This document shows, piece after piece, positions 16,231 through 23,872 of a DNA stretch of 41,895 nt. The notes beneath the pieces were generated by a model, which saw only the letters and a list, made by a program, of their open reading frames with translations, made no database searches and was not told the DNA's origin. The stretch comes from Bacteroidales bacterium (GTDB lineage Bacteria > Bacteroidota > Bacteroidia > Bacteroidales > UBA932): the NCBI GenBank assembly GCA_017438265.1, contig JAFRVZ010000057.1, positions 1 to 41,895 on the forward strand, read 5' to 3'. Every line of letters begins with the position of its first letter. The stretch's first letter is position 1. The position numbers and the translations under genes are program-made.

Positions 16231-17334
16231 CTATTCCGTGTAATTGTGGTCGACGGTGACGAGGATGGCGGGGCCGGGGATGAGGGCGGTGAGTTCGCGG
16301 GTCAGGGACGCGCGGAGGGCGTCCTCGTCGCGGACGGAGAGGTCGGGGACGACGTCGACGGTCAGGAGGTTCTCCTTTTCGGAGAAGTAGAAGCCGTGGA
16401 TCTGGACGAGCTCGCGGTGGGCGGTCAGGGTGCGCATCACGAGGGTCTGGAGGTCTTTCCGCTGGTTGTCGCCGGTCGCGACGGCATAGACGCCGAGGGT
16501 CAGGATGATGCCGTGGTCGCGGAACATCCGGAGCGAGATCTTGCGCGAGAGGCCGTGGATGTCCTGGGCGGTCAGGGTGTCGTCGACGCTGATGTGGGCG
16601 GAGCCGATCATCACGTCGGGGCCGTAGCTGTGGAGGATGACGTCGTAGACGCCGTGGACCTCGTCGTATTCCATCATTTCCCGCTTCAGGGTTGCGACCA
16701 GTTCCGGGGAAACGCGTGAACCCAGCAGTTCGCCGACGGGCGAGGCGAGCATCCCGATGCCGGCCTTGATGATGAGGAGCGAGATGAGGGTGCCGAGGAT
16801 GCCGTCCAGGGAGACGCCCCAGAGCAGCATCACGCCGGCGGAGACGAGCGTCGCCAGCGTAATCACGGCGTCGAAGAGCGCGTCGGAACCGGAGGCGACG
16901 AGCGCGTCGCTGTCCAGCTTCGTTCCCTGGCGCTTCACGTATGCGCCCAGCACGAGTTTGGCGACAATCGCCACGCCGACGACGATGAGCGTGGCCGCCG
17001 TGTAGTCCGGCTGCGTCGGGGCGAAGATCTTCCTGACCGACTCGACGAGCGAGGTCACGCCGGCGGAGATGACGATCACGGCGATGACGATGGCGCTGAA
17101 GTACTCGACGCGGCCGTAGCCGAAGGGGTGCTCGCGGTCCGCGGGACGCCGGGAGAGTTTCGTGCCGATGATGGTGATGACGCTCGAAAGCGCGTCGCTG
17201 AGGTTGTTGACGGCGTCCATCACGATGGCGATGCTGCCGGAGACGATGCCCACGAGGGCTTTGAAGGCGGCCAGGAGGACATTGGCGGCGATGCCGATGA
17301 CGCTGGTGCGGATGATCTGTGCGCTGCGGTCCAT
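16231..17334 (-). CDS. Cation diffusion facilitator family transporter
   Basis: 367 residues of the CDF family, which exports divalent metals (Zn, Fe, Mn, Co) from the cytoplasm using proton antiport. About six membrane segments lie in residues 10-210. Metal-site motifs are MDAVNNLSDALSS (Asp40, Asp47) in helix 2 and the SDALVASGSDALFD segment in helix 5. A cytoplasmic C-terminal domain (about 220-367) contains HSYGPDVMIGSAHI, usual for the dimerising metal sensor of this family. The extended length comes from a longer C-terminal tail. Divergent from the SO_0444 permease, suggesting joint metal homeostasis. A -7 box lies only 3 nt before the ATG. Confidence 0.93.
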   Translation of the reverse strand: MDRSAQIIRTSVIGIAANVLLAAFKALVGIVSGSIAIVMDAVNNLSDALSSVITIIGTKLSRRPADREHPFGYGRVEYFSAIVIAVIVISAGVTSLVESVRKIFAPTQPDYTAATLIVVGVAIVAKLVLGAYVKRQGTKLDSDALVASGSDALFDAVITLATLVSAGVMLLWGVSLDGILGTLISLLIIKAGIGMLASPVGELLGSRVSPELVATLKREMMEYDEVHGVYDVILHSYGPDVMIGSAHISVDDTLTAQDIHGLSRKISLRMFRDHGIILTLGVYAVATGDNQRKDLQTLVMRTLTAHRELVQIHGFYFSEKENLLTVDVVPDLSVRDEDALRASLTRELTALIPGPAILVTVDHNYTE

Positions 17335-17337
17335 GCT

Positions 17338-17346
17338 GCAAAGATA
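17338..17346 (-). promoter_or_regulatory. -7 box for the CDF transporter gene
   Basis: TATCTTTGC on the minus strand, a full match to TAnnTTTGC. Only three bases separate it from the ATG, so the transcript would be leaderless or nearly so. No TTG at -33. Confidence 0.55.
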
Positions 17347-17382
17347 ACCATTTGTAGTGATATGCCGCTCCCGAAAAAACCG

Positions 17383-17391
17383 TATCTTTGC
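17383..17391 (+). promoter_or_regulatory. -7 box for the SO_0444-type permease gene
   Basis: TATCTTTGC, identical to the box of the divergent CDF gene, seven bases before the ATG. The two boxes are 36 bp apart and point away from each other. No TTG at -33, so an activator or weak basal use is possible. Confidence 0.55.
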
Positions 17392-17398
17392 TCCCGTT

Positions 17399-18637
17399 AT
17401 GCGTACCTATCTGTTATCCCTGCTGAATGTCGTCTGCGAGATGGGGCCCTATCTGCTGCTGGGCTTCCTGATCGCGGGACTGTTGCACGTCTTCGTGCCG
17501 CAGGGCTTCTATTCGAAATACCTGTCGAAAGACAACCGCTGGGCCGTCCTCTATGCGGCCCTGCTGGGGATTCCGCTGCCGCTGTGCTCCTGCGGGGTGA
17601 TCCCGACGGCCATCGGCCTGCGGCGGGAGAACGCCTCCAAGGGCGCCGTCGCCTCCTTCCTGATCGCGACGCCCCAGACCGGCATCGACTCCATCCTCGC
17701 GACCTATTCGCTGCTCGGCCTCGGTTTCGCCGTCGTCCGGCCGGTCGCGGCGCTGGTCACCGGCATCTGCGGCGGCCTGCTGGTCAACCGCTTCGTGCCG
17801 GAGGACGATGCACCGGGCGCCGCCGCCGGCAGTTGTCCGGTCGAGACCGGAAACCGCCTCTGGCGCGCGCTGAAGTATGCCTATTTCACGCTGATGCAGG
17901 ACATCGGCGGGCGCCTGCTCGTCGGTCTGCTGCTGGCTGCCCTGATCCAGGTCGCCGTGCCGGACGACTTCTTCCTGCACTTCGGGAAGCAGCCGCTGCT
18001 GCAGATGCTCGTAATCCTGCTCGTCGCGGTTCCGATGTACATCTGCTCGACGGGCAGCATCCCCGTGGCGATGGCCCTGATGATGAAGGGCCTGTCGCCG
18101 GGCGCCGCGCTCGTGATGCTGATGGCCGGCCCGGCCGTGAACCTGGCCTCCATCCTGGTCGTCCGGAAGTCCCTGGGGCGCCGGTTCACCTGGATCTACC
18201 TGCTGACCATTGTCGGCTTCTCCGTCCTGTTCGGGCTGCTCGTCAATGCCGTCGGGCTGGGCATCCCCGCGATGCACGGAGACCACGGCCACGTCCACGG
18301 CGAGGCGCTGCCGGGCACCTTCAAGCTCGTCTGCGCGGCCGTCCTGGTCCTGCTGCTGGCGTTCTCCCTGCTGGCGCGGCTGCTCGGGGGACATACCCAT
18401 TCCCACGACGCGCTGCCGGCGGAGCCGGATGCGACCGTCTACTGCGTGGACGGGATGAACTGCAGCCACTGCGAGGCCGCCGTCGCCGGCGCCGTCGGGG
18501 AGATTCCCGGCGTGACGTCCGCCCGGGCCAGCGCCGCTGCGGGCCGGCTGACCGTCCGGGGGACCGCCGACGACGAGGCGGTCCGCGCCGCCGTCGAGAA
18601 GGCCGGATTCAAGTTCCGGGGCCGGGAACAGCGCTAG
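17399..18637 (+). CDS. SO_0444 family Cu/Zn efflux permease with C-terminal HMA domain
   Basis: 412 residues. Two blocks of membrane helices form an ArsP-like permease (PF03773 type), with CSCGVIP (Cys63, Cys65) in the first half and ICSTGSIP (Cys216) in the second, the usual pseudo-repeat of this family. His-rich stretches follow (HGDHGHVHGE near 294-302 and GGHTHSHD near 330-337). The protein ends with a heavy-metal-associated domain containing DGMNCSHCEAAV (Cys355, Cys358). The family is linked to copper or zinc efflux. I chose the ATG at 17399; the upstream extension would run through the promoter box. Its TAG stop shares the CTAG tetranucleotide with the convergent SGNH gene. Confidence 0.9.
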   Translation: MRTYLLSLLNVVCEMGPYLLLGFLIAGLLHVFVPQGFYSKYLSKDNRWAVLYAALLGIPLPLCSCGVIPTAIGLRRENASKGAVASFLIATPQTGIDSILATYSLLGLGFAVVRPVAALVTGICGGLLVNRFVPEDDAPGAAAGSCPVETGNRLWRALKYAYFTLMQDIGGRLLVGLLLAALIQVAVPDDFFLHFGKQPLLQMLVILLVAVPMYICSTGSIPVAMALMMKGLSPGAALVMLMAGPAVNLASILVVRKSLGRRFTWIYLLTIVGFSVLFGLLVNAVGLGIPAMHGDHGHVHGEALPGTFKLVCAAVLVLLLAFSLLARLLGGHTHSHDALPAEPDATVYCVDGMNCSHCEAAVAGAVGEIPGVTSARASAAAGRLTVRGTADDEAVRAAVEKAGFKFRGREQR

Positions 18638-19386
18638 CGGCCGTTCGCGAGAAAATCGATCTGGAGGGGGGCTATCCTGCGGTAGCCCTCCTCGTTCATA
18701 TGGAGCTTGTCGCGCAGGTCGTAGCGCGCGTGGTTGTGGATGTTGATGCCCTCGAGGGCGAACTGGTCGAGGACGGGGATGCCGTAGTGGAGGCAGCACT
18801 GCTTCTGGGCTTCCACGTACTGGGCGAAGTTCCTGCCGGTCTGGTTGGTCTTTTCCGTGAAGGGGTTGTAGCCGTCCTCGCGGCCGAAGAAGCGCAGGGA
18901 GGTGAAGAAGTAGATCTTCGCGTCCGGGGCCTTTTCGAGGATGGTCTTGATGCAGTAGTTGATGCCGCCGCACTGGGTCGTGAGCTTGCTTTCGTCGTAG
19001 CCGTCGAATTCCGTGTAGTCGGTCCATTCGCCGCATTCACGGTTGTTCATGTAGTCGTTGGTCGAGGCCCAGAGGATGTAGATGTCGTGGACGCCGGCTT
19101 CGCGGACCTGCTGCTGAAGGGTATGGCCCTGCTCGGAGGAGAAGCCTGCGCCGCCGACGCCGTAGGTCGTCACGCTCATGCCGAGGAGGTTGGCCCAGAG
19201 CTGCTTGGCGGCGTTGGACTCCTTGTTGACGGAGAGGGAGCCGCCCATCACGGCGACGCTCTTGCCGTAGTTGCCGCAGCCGACGTAGGGGCTCAGGAAG
19301 CCGTCGTCCTGGGGCGTGAGGATGTTCTGGGAGAAGGCGGAGGCGCCGAACAGCGCGAGGATAAGGGTCAGAAGCAGGCGTTTCAT
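18634..19386 (-). CDS. Secreted SGNH/GDSL-type hydrolase
   Basis: 250 residues with a clear signal peptide (KRLLLTLILALFGASAFSQ). SGNH blocks: VAVMGGSLS (block I, Ser50 as nucleophile), Gly in VGGAGF (block II, about 78-80), Asn110 in ASTNDY (block III), and the C-terminal DKLHMNEEGYRRIA with the catalytic His (block V). The family are serine esterases or lipases, often deacetylating carbohydrates; the substrate here is unknown. The start is the ATG at 19386 rather than a TTG six bases upstream. It converges on the permease gene with a 4-bp overlap, leaving no room for a separate terminator. Confidence 0.88.
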   Translation of the reverse strand: MKRLLLTLILALFGASAFSQNILTPQDDGFLSPYVGCGNYGKSVAVMGGSLSVNKESNAAKQLWANLLGMSVTTYGVGGAGFSSEQGHTLQQQVREAGVHDIYILWASTNDYMNNRECGEWTDYTEFDGYDESKLTTQCGGINYCIKTILEKAPDAKIYFFTSLRFFGREDGYNPFTEKTNQTGRNFAQYVEAQKQCCLHYGIPVLDQFALEGINIHNHARYDLRDKLHMNEEGYRRIAPLQIDFLANGR

Positions 19387-19422
19387 AGGCAAATTTCGGT
19401 AGATTTGTACGAAGATAGCGAA

Positions 19423-19448
19423 TTGTCCGGGAATTATCGTTATTTTTG
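19423..19448 (+). promoter_or_regulatory. Promoter of the MBL lipoprotein gene
   Basis: TTG at 19423-19425 and TATTTTTG at 19441-19448, with a 15-bp spacer that is shorter than the 19 bp seen at the rRNA, SRP and tRNA promoters here. The leader to the ATG would be about 25 nt. A TAGATTTG at 19400-19407 is a second candidate. Confidence 0.45.
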
Positions 19449-19475
19449 TTTCCTGTGTATATAAAGTTCTTACCC

Positions 19476-20243
19476 ATGAAGAAATCCATCCTGCTGGGCG
19501 TTTCCGCCCTCCTGCTGCTTTCCGCCTGCGGCGCGAAGAGCACGCCCCTCGATACCCGCTACCCGGTCGAGACCTTCAAGACGAAAGGCGGCCACACCGT
19601 CCAGGTCGCGATGATCCACCACGGCTCCATCGCCGTCCAGTTCGACGAATTCTTTATCCAGATCGACCCGGTCCGCAGCCACGGCGGCCAGGAAATGGCC
19701 TACGAGGAGTTCCCGAAGGCCGATGTCGTCCTGATTACCCATGAGCACGGCGACCACCTGAACAAGGAGACCATCGAAATGGTGTCCAAGGAAGGCACGC
19801 GCGTGATCATGAACGAGAAGAGCACGAAGCAGGCCGGCTTCGGCGAGGTGATGGGCAACGGCGAAGAACGGGAGCTCGCGAAGCACGTCAAGCTCTGCTC
19901 CGTCCCCGCCTACAACATTACCCCCGGCCGCGAGCAGATGCACCCGCAGGGCAACGGCAACGGCTACATCCTCGACCTCGACGGCTTCCTCCTCTACGCG
20001 TCCGGCGACACGGAGGACATTCCCGACATGGCGGAATTCCCGAAGGGGATGGACATCGCCTTCCTCTCCGCCAACCAGCCGTACACGATGACCCCGGAGC
20101 AGTGCGTCCGCGCCGCCCAGGTCCTGAAACCGAAGGTGCTCGTCCCGTACCACCTCGGCAATACGGACATGGAGAAGATCAAGAAGGACCTGGACGCCGC
20201 CGCTTCCGGCATCGACGTCCACCTCTACGAGGAACTGCGCTAG
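19476..20243 (+). CDS. MBL-fold lipoprotein, UlaG-like
   Basis: 255 residues beginning with a lipoprotein signal (KKSILLGVSALLLLSACG; lipobox LSAC, Cys18), so membrane-anchored outside the cytoplasm. The metallo-beta-lactamase fold is shown by VLITHEHGDHLNKE, with later YASGDTEDIPDM and LVPYHLGN. This matches the UlaG-like, L-ascorbate-6-phosphate-lactonase-related group, but an exported lipoprotein is unlikely to act on a sugar phosphate in the cytoplasm, so no substrate is proposed. The start is the ATG at 19476; a TTG ten codons upstream would spoil the signal peptide. It converges on the SDR gene with a 6-bp gap. Confidence 0.88.
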   Translation: MKKSILLGVSALLLLSACGAKSTPLDTRYPVETFKTKGGHTVQVAMIHHGSIAVQFDEFFIQIDPVRSHGGQEMAYEEFPKADVVLITHEHGDHLNKETIEMVSKEGTRVIMNEKSTKQAGFGEVMGNGEERELAKHVKLCSVPAYNITPGREQMHPQGNGNGYILDLDGFLLYASGDTEDIPDMAEFPKGMDIAFLSANQPYTMTPEQCVRAAQVLKPKVLVPYHLGNTDMEKIKKDLDAAASGIDVHLYEELR

Positions 20244-20249
20244 GCGCGT

Positions 20250-21086
20250 TTATCCCAGGCTTTCCATCCGCGTCGCGGTGGCGTCCCAGAGGATGCCGTC
20301 GAGACGCGGATGGTCGTATCGCGGCGGGATGGGGCGGCTTCCCTTCCCGACGAAATAACGGAAACGTTCCGGGGATGCAAGTGCGCCCAGGGCGGGCCGT
20401 GCGCCCTTTTCCGGCGATTTGCAGAGGGGCTTGAAGAGGAGGTCGGACAGCGGGTCGAACCAGCGGCCGAGGTTGATCATCCCGGAGGCGACGATGCCGG
20501 GGTCGGAAACGTTTACGCGGAGGCGGGGCTGGCGGCGCGCCAGTTCCAGGGAGAACGAAAGGAGGGCGCGTTTGCCCGCGGCGTAGATGCCGAGCTGGCA
20601 GAAGTCCGCCGCTTCCGGCTGCAGGAAACGGGAGAGCTCCTCCCGTTCCGCAGGGATGGAGGCGAAGCGGCAGGCCAGCGAAACCATGTTCACGATGGCG
20701 CCGCCGTCGGGAATCTTGTTCGCCAGCAGGGTCGTGAGCAGCCAGGGGCCGTAGTAGTTGACGGCGAAGGAGCTTTCCAGGCCGTCGGGGGTCAGGGCGT
20801 AGCCGCGGGGGATGACGCCGGCGTTGTTGAAGAGGGCGGAGACGCTGCCGGGCGCGATGCCGTCCGCGAAGCGGCGGACGGAGGCGGCCGAGGCAAGGTC
20901 CAGGTCGCGGATGTCCAGCGCGGCGCCGGGGTGGCGGGCGAGGATCGCGCTGCGCAGCGTCTCCGCCTTGGCGCGGTTGCGGCAGGCCAGGACGACGGGC
21001 GTACCCCGGGCCGCCAGCGCCGCGACGGCCGCCGATCCGATCGCCCCCGTCGCGCCGGTGATGATGACAGGCCCGCTTATTTCCAT
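20250..21086 (-). CDS. SDR family dehydrogenase, last gene of the steroid-reductase-like block
   Basis: 278 residues of the short-chain dehydrogenase/reductase family. NAD(P) site TGATGAIG (10-17), NNAG at 87-90, catalytic Ser136 (NMVSLA), Tyr168 and Lys172 (IYAAGK). The layout, with a longer substrate loop before the Tyr, resembles retinol-dehydrogenase or protochlorophyllide-reductase-like SDRs. Given its neighbours (a 5-alpha-reductase family protein and an ene-reductase), I infer a hydroxysteroid dehydrogenase or similar ketone/alcohol interconversion on a lipid substrate, but sequence alone does not show the position or stereochemistry. Its ATG lies 10 bp inside the upstream gene. The frame is open far upstream, but that part is antisense-like shadow of the neighbour. 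Confidence 0.85.
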   Translation of the reverse strand: MEISGPVIITGATGAIGSAAVAALAARGTPVVLACRNRAKAETLRSAILARHPGAALDIRDLDLASAASVRRFADGIAPGSVSALFNNAGVIPRGYALTPDGLESSFAVNYYGPWLLTTLLANKIPDGGAIVNMVSLACRFASIPAEREELSRFLQPEAADFCQLGIYAAGKRALLSFSLELARRQPRLRVNVSDPGIVASGMINLGRWFDPLSDLLFKPLCKSPEKGARPALGALASPERFRYFVGKGSRPIPPRYDHPRLDGILWDATATRMESLG

Positions 21087-22324
21087 CGCTTTTCCGCTTG
21101 CGCGACCTCGCGGCGCAGCCGGTCCGGGAGTTGCGCGACGCAATGGTTGCATTTCATTTCCAGCGTGTACATGCGGCCGATGCAGTAATTCGAATGGCCG
21201 CAGTCGCTGCAGGTCACCTCGCCGCTCCGGAGCCTGTTGACGAAGTCCGTGTCGCGCACCAGCGCGCGGGCCATCTGGAGCCCCTGGAAGCCGGCCGCCA
21301 GGACGGTTTCCATGCCCTGCAGCGAGACGAGTCCGCCGACGTAGATCAGCGGCAGGGAGACCGCGGCGCGGAATTCCTTCGCATCTTCCAGGAAATAATC
21401 CTCCCGGTAAGGGACGGTCGGCACCATGAGGCGCCCGAAAATGCGGAGCAGGACCTTCAGCCACCAGAACTTGCGCGGGTCCATATAGTAGGCCATCGTG
21501 CGCAGCGGCATCGCTCCGCGCATCACTTCCATCGGCGCCTTGCTCACGAATCCGGCGGAAAGGACCAGGGCGTGCACGCCCAGCCGCTCCAGCTCGCGCG
21601 CCACCGCCAGGCATTCTTCCCGCTGCATGCCGCGGCGGAAGCCGTCGTGCATGTTCATCTTCACGACGACGGCCAGGTCGTCTCCGGCGTGCTCCAGCAC
21701 GCAGCGGATGACACGCTGCATCAGCCGCATCCGGTTCGCGAGGCTCCCGCCATACGCGTCGCGCCGGTGGTTGGTATACGGGGACAGGAACTGGCTGATC
21801 AGGTAGCCGTGGCCGGCGTGGATCTCGACGCAGTCGAAGCCCGCTTTCCGGGCCAGGTCCACCGCCCGGCCGAAATCTTCCACCAGCGCGTCGATCTCCG
21901 GAACGCTCATCCGCCGGACGAAGGTGGGCGAGTAGAGGTTGAATCCGCGGGAGGCGCCGACCGGCGTGCACCCGCAGGTCGCGCGGTGGGTCATGTTGCC
22001 GCAATGGCCCAGCTGGATGGCGCATTTCGCACCTTCGGCATGGACGGCGTCGGTGATGCGCTTCAGGCCGGGAACGATCTCTTCCCGCATCCAGAGCTGG
22101 CCGTCGAAGGACAGGCCGCTGCGGCAGACGGAGGCGTAGGCGAGGGTCGTCATCCCGACCCCGCCGCGGGCGACGGCGACGTGGTAGTCATAGAGGTCCT
22201 GCGACGGCGCGTTCCCGTAGGCCATGTTCTCGAAGGCAGCCGAGCGGATGACGCGGTTGCGCAGGGTGACGGGCCCGAGGGTGACCGGGGTGAAAACCGG
22301 GGATGTGATCTGTTTGTCAGCCAT
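21077..22324 (-). CDS. NADH:flavin oxidoreductase, old-yellow-enzyme family ene-reductase
   Basis: 415 residues with one FMN-binding TIM barrel. Family features: PVTLRNRVIRSA near the N-terminus, CAIQLGHCG (101-109), VEIHAGHGYLISQFLSP (166-182), YGGSLANRMR (191-200), and phosphate-binding VGGL plus ALVRD near 329-357. A Cys cluster follows (Cys372, 375, 381, 392, 395), resembling the Fe-S site of the 2,4-dienoyl-CoA reductase and BaiCD/BaiH group, but the FAD/NAD(P)H domain that normally follows in those about 650-residue proteins is missing. Enzymes of this class reduce activated C=C bonds, including the delta4 bond of 3-oxo steroids to 5-beta products. Here a 5-beta-reductase role is inferred from the adjacent 5-alpha-reductase family gene. 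Confidence 0.88.
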   Translation of the reverse strand: MADKQITSPVFTPVTLGPVTLRNRVIRSAAFENMAYGNAPSQDLYDYHVAVARGGVGMTTLAYASVCRSGLSFDGQLWMREEIVPGLKRITDAVHAEGAKCAIQLGHCGNMTHRATCGCTPVGASRGFNLYSPTFVRRMSVPEIDALVEDFGRAVDLARKAGFDCVEIHAGHGYLISQFLSPYTNHRRDAYGGSLANRMRLMQRVIRCVLEHAGDDLAVVVKMNMHDGFRRGMQREECLAVARELERLGVHALVLSAGFVSKAPMEVMRGAMPLRTMAYYMDPRKFWWLKVLLRIFGRLMVPTVPYREDYFLEDAKEFRAAVSLPLIYVGGLVSLQGMETVLAAGFQGLQMARALVRDTDFVNRLRSGEVTCSDCGHSNYCIGRMYTLEMKCNHCVAQLPDRLRREVAQAEKRWK

Positions 22325-22325
22325 A

Positions 22326-23105
22326 TCAGTAGATGAACGGGAGGATGCGTTTGACCTTGCGGGAGTCCAGCTCCCCGGGGAATTCCCGCCGGTACAGTCC
22401 GTGGATATGCGCCGCGCGCGGACCGAGGTTGGCGAACGTCCAGAGGGCGAAGACCGCGCCGGCCCGGGACCAGGTCAGGACGGCGAAGCCCACCCACTCC
22501 AGCCATTCCCCGAAGTAATTGGCGCTGGTGACATAGCGGAACATCCCGCCGCGGGGCAGGTAGTGGGCGGTGTCGCCCGGCTTCCGCAGGTTGCGGATGA
22601 TGTTGTCGGATTCGATGTTGATGTACATCCCGGCGAGGAACAGTGCGGTTCCGGCGAGGAAGGGGACGCTCCGCAGCCAGGAGACGGGATAGCGGTCCGC
22701 GGGGGAGACGTAGAAAATCCATCCGCCCTGGATCAGCGCGTTGAGGGTGTTGAAGAGGGCCCCCATCACGACGATGGACCAGGGCATCCGGCTGTGGCCG
22801 CGCAGCCGCTGCGGGAAGATGAAGGAACGGTGGAAGTAGTGGAGTTCGAACAGCGCCAGGAAGACCAGGCGGACGGGATCGGTCCGGCGTTCCGAGAACC
22901 ACCAGAGCACGAGCATCCCGGCAAAGACCGGGATTTCCATCAGGAACCAGCCCCGGTGGTTGTCCAGGGTCGGCCCCCACTTCGGGTTGTAGAACTTCCC
23001 GTACCCGGCATCCACCAGATACAGGGCGGCGAACACGAAGACGGACAGGACGGCCATCACGGCAAGCAGGGTGTTGAAAGCGGAAGGATTGTTTATCAGG
23101 GTCAT
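22326..23105 (-). CDS. Steroid 5-alpha-reductase (SRD5A) family membrane protein
   Basis: 259 residues, about seven hydrophobic segments. The match to the 3-oxo-5-alpha-steroid 4-dehydrogenase family is strong: FLMEIPVF (Glu57), LHYFHRSFIFP (Tyr90), then a conserved C-terminal part with GMFRYVTSANYFGEWLEW, NLGPRAAHIHGLYRREFP and a terminal ILPFIY. By motif, Glu57 and Tyr90 correspond to the catalytic Glu57 and Tyr91 of human SRD5A2, and the NYFGE segment to its NADPH-binding part. The family uses NADPH to reduce the delta4 double bond of 3-oxo steroids with 5-alpha stereochemistry. It overlaps the upstream SDR by 4 bp (ATGA) and precedes the OYE gene by 1 bp. Substrate (bile acid, hormone or dietary sterol) cannot be told from sequence. 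Confidence 0.9.
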   Translation of the reverse strand: MTLINNPSAFNTLLAVMAVLSVFVFAALYLVDAGYGKFYNPKWGPTLDNHRGWFLMEIPVFAGMLVLWWFSERRTDPVRLVFLALFELHYFHRSFIFPQRLRGHSRMPWSIVVMGALFNTLNALIQGGWIFYVSPADRYPVSWLRSVPFLAGTALFLAGMYINIESDNIIRNLRKPGDTAHYLPRGGMFRYVTSANYFGEWLEWVGFAVLTWSRAGAVFALWTFANLGPRAAHIHGLYRREFPGELDSRKVKRILPFIY

Positions 23106-23869
23106 TTCAGTTTTTTCCAGAGTGCGGCGATGACAAAGCCCGGCAGCAGGGCGATCAGCCGGGGGAAATAGACGTTCATGAAGGACGGACTGATCACGCG
23201 GCGGCCGCGGAACAGGGCCCGCAGGGTGCGACGGACCAGCCAGCGCGGCGTGCGGATCAGCCCCACGGCGACGCCGAGGCGCATTTTCTTTTCGCTCAGC
23301 CGGTAGAGCGGCGTCGCGACGGCCGCCGGGCAGAGGGTCGTGACGCCGACGCCGGCGGGTTTCAGTTCATACGAAAGCGACCGCCCGAAACTCCGCAGGT
23401 AGGCTTTCGAGGCGGAATAGACGGTGATTCCCGGCACCGGGATGCGCGCCGCCATCGAGGATACGATCAGCAGCCGGCCCGAACCGCGGCGCTTCATCGC
23501 CGCGCCGAACAGCAGGCAGCAGCGGGTGACGGTTGTGACGTGGAGGTTCAGCATCGCCTGGACACGGGGAAGGTCTTCCGGCGTCAGTTCCTTGAAGAAG
23601 AACATCCCGGCGTTGTTCACGAGCACATCGGGCAGGATGCCGCGCTCTCCGGTGCACCAGGCGTACAGGCGGTCGGCGGCATCCGGCTCCGCGAGGTCCT
23701 GGAAGTGCGTGGTGACGGCGACGGGATACTGCGCCGCCAGTTCCGTCCGGGCGGCGGCGAGCTCCTCCGCCCGGTTGCCGACCAGGATCAGGTCGTAGCC
23801 GCGCGCAGCGAGCTGCCGCGCGAATTCCAGCCCCAGTCCGGAGCTCCCGCCGGTAATCAGCGCCGTCAT
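23102..23869 (-). CDS. SDR family dehydrogenase, first gene of the steroid-reductase-like block
   Basis: 255 residues, classical SDR. NAD(P) site ITGGSSGLG (about 5-13), NNAG at 85-88, Ser137/138 (VSSMA), Tyr151 and Lys155 (YSASK). The hydrophobic and basic C-terminal tail (FPRLIALLPGFVIAALWKKLK region) suggests membrane association, as in 17-beta-hydroxysteroid dehydrogenase type 12-like and DltE-like SDRs. With the 5-alpha-reductase family gene following by a 4-bp overlap, a 3-alpha/3-beta or other hydroxysteroid dehydrogenase is a reasonable inference; a fatty-acyl or other lipid ketone is the alternative. mnmA ends only 3 bp upstream, so there is no space for its own promoter in the gap. 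Confidence 0.86.
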   Translation of the reverse strand: MTALITGGSSGLGLEFARQLAARGYDLILVGNRAEELAAARTELAAQYPVAVTTHFQDLAEPDAADRLYAWCTGERGILPDVLVNNAGMFFFKELTPEDLPRVQAMLNLHVTTVTRCCLLFGAAMKRRGSGRLLIVSSMAARIPVPGITVYSASKAYLRSFGRSLSYELKPAGVGVTTLCPAAVATPLYRLSEKKMRLGVAVGLIRTPRWLVRRTLRALFRGRRVISPSFMNVYFPRLIALLPGFVIAALWKKLK

Positions 23870-23872
23870 GGC

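Noticed and set aside
16082-17341. 419-codon minus-strand frame overlapping the CDF gene in another frame
   Set aside because: Arg/His/Pro-rich shadow; the CDF frame has membrane helices and metal motifs.
21087-22025. Upstream extension of the SDR gene opposite/overlapping the OYE gene frame
   Set aside because: An Arg/Pro/Gly-rich shadow in the same strand but other frame; the SDR fold starts at the ATG at 21086.
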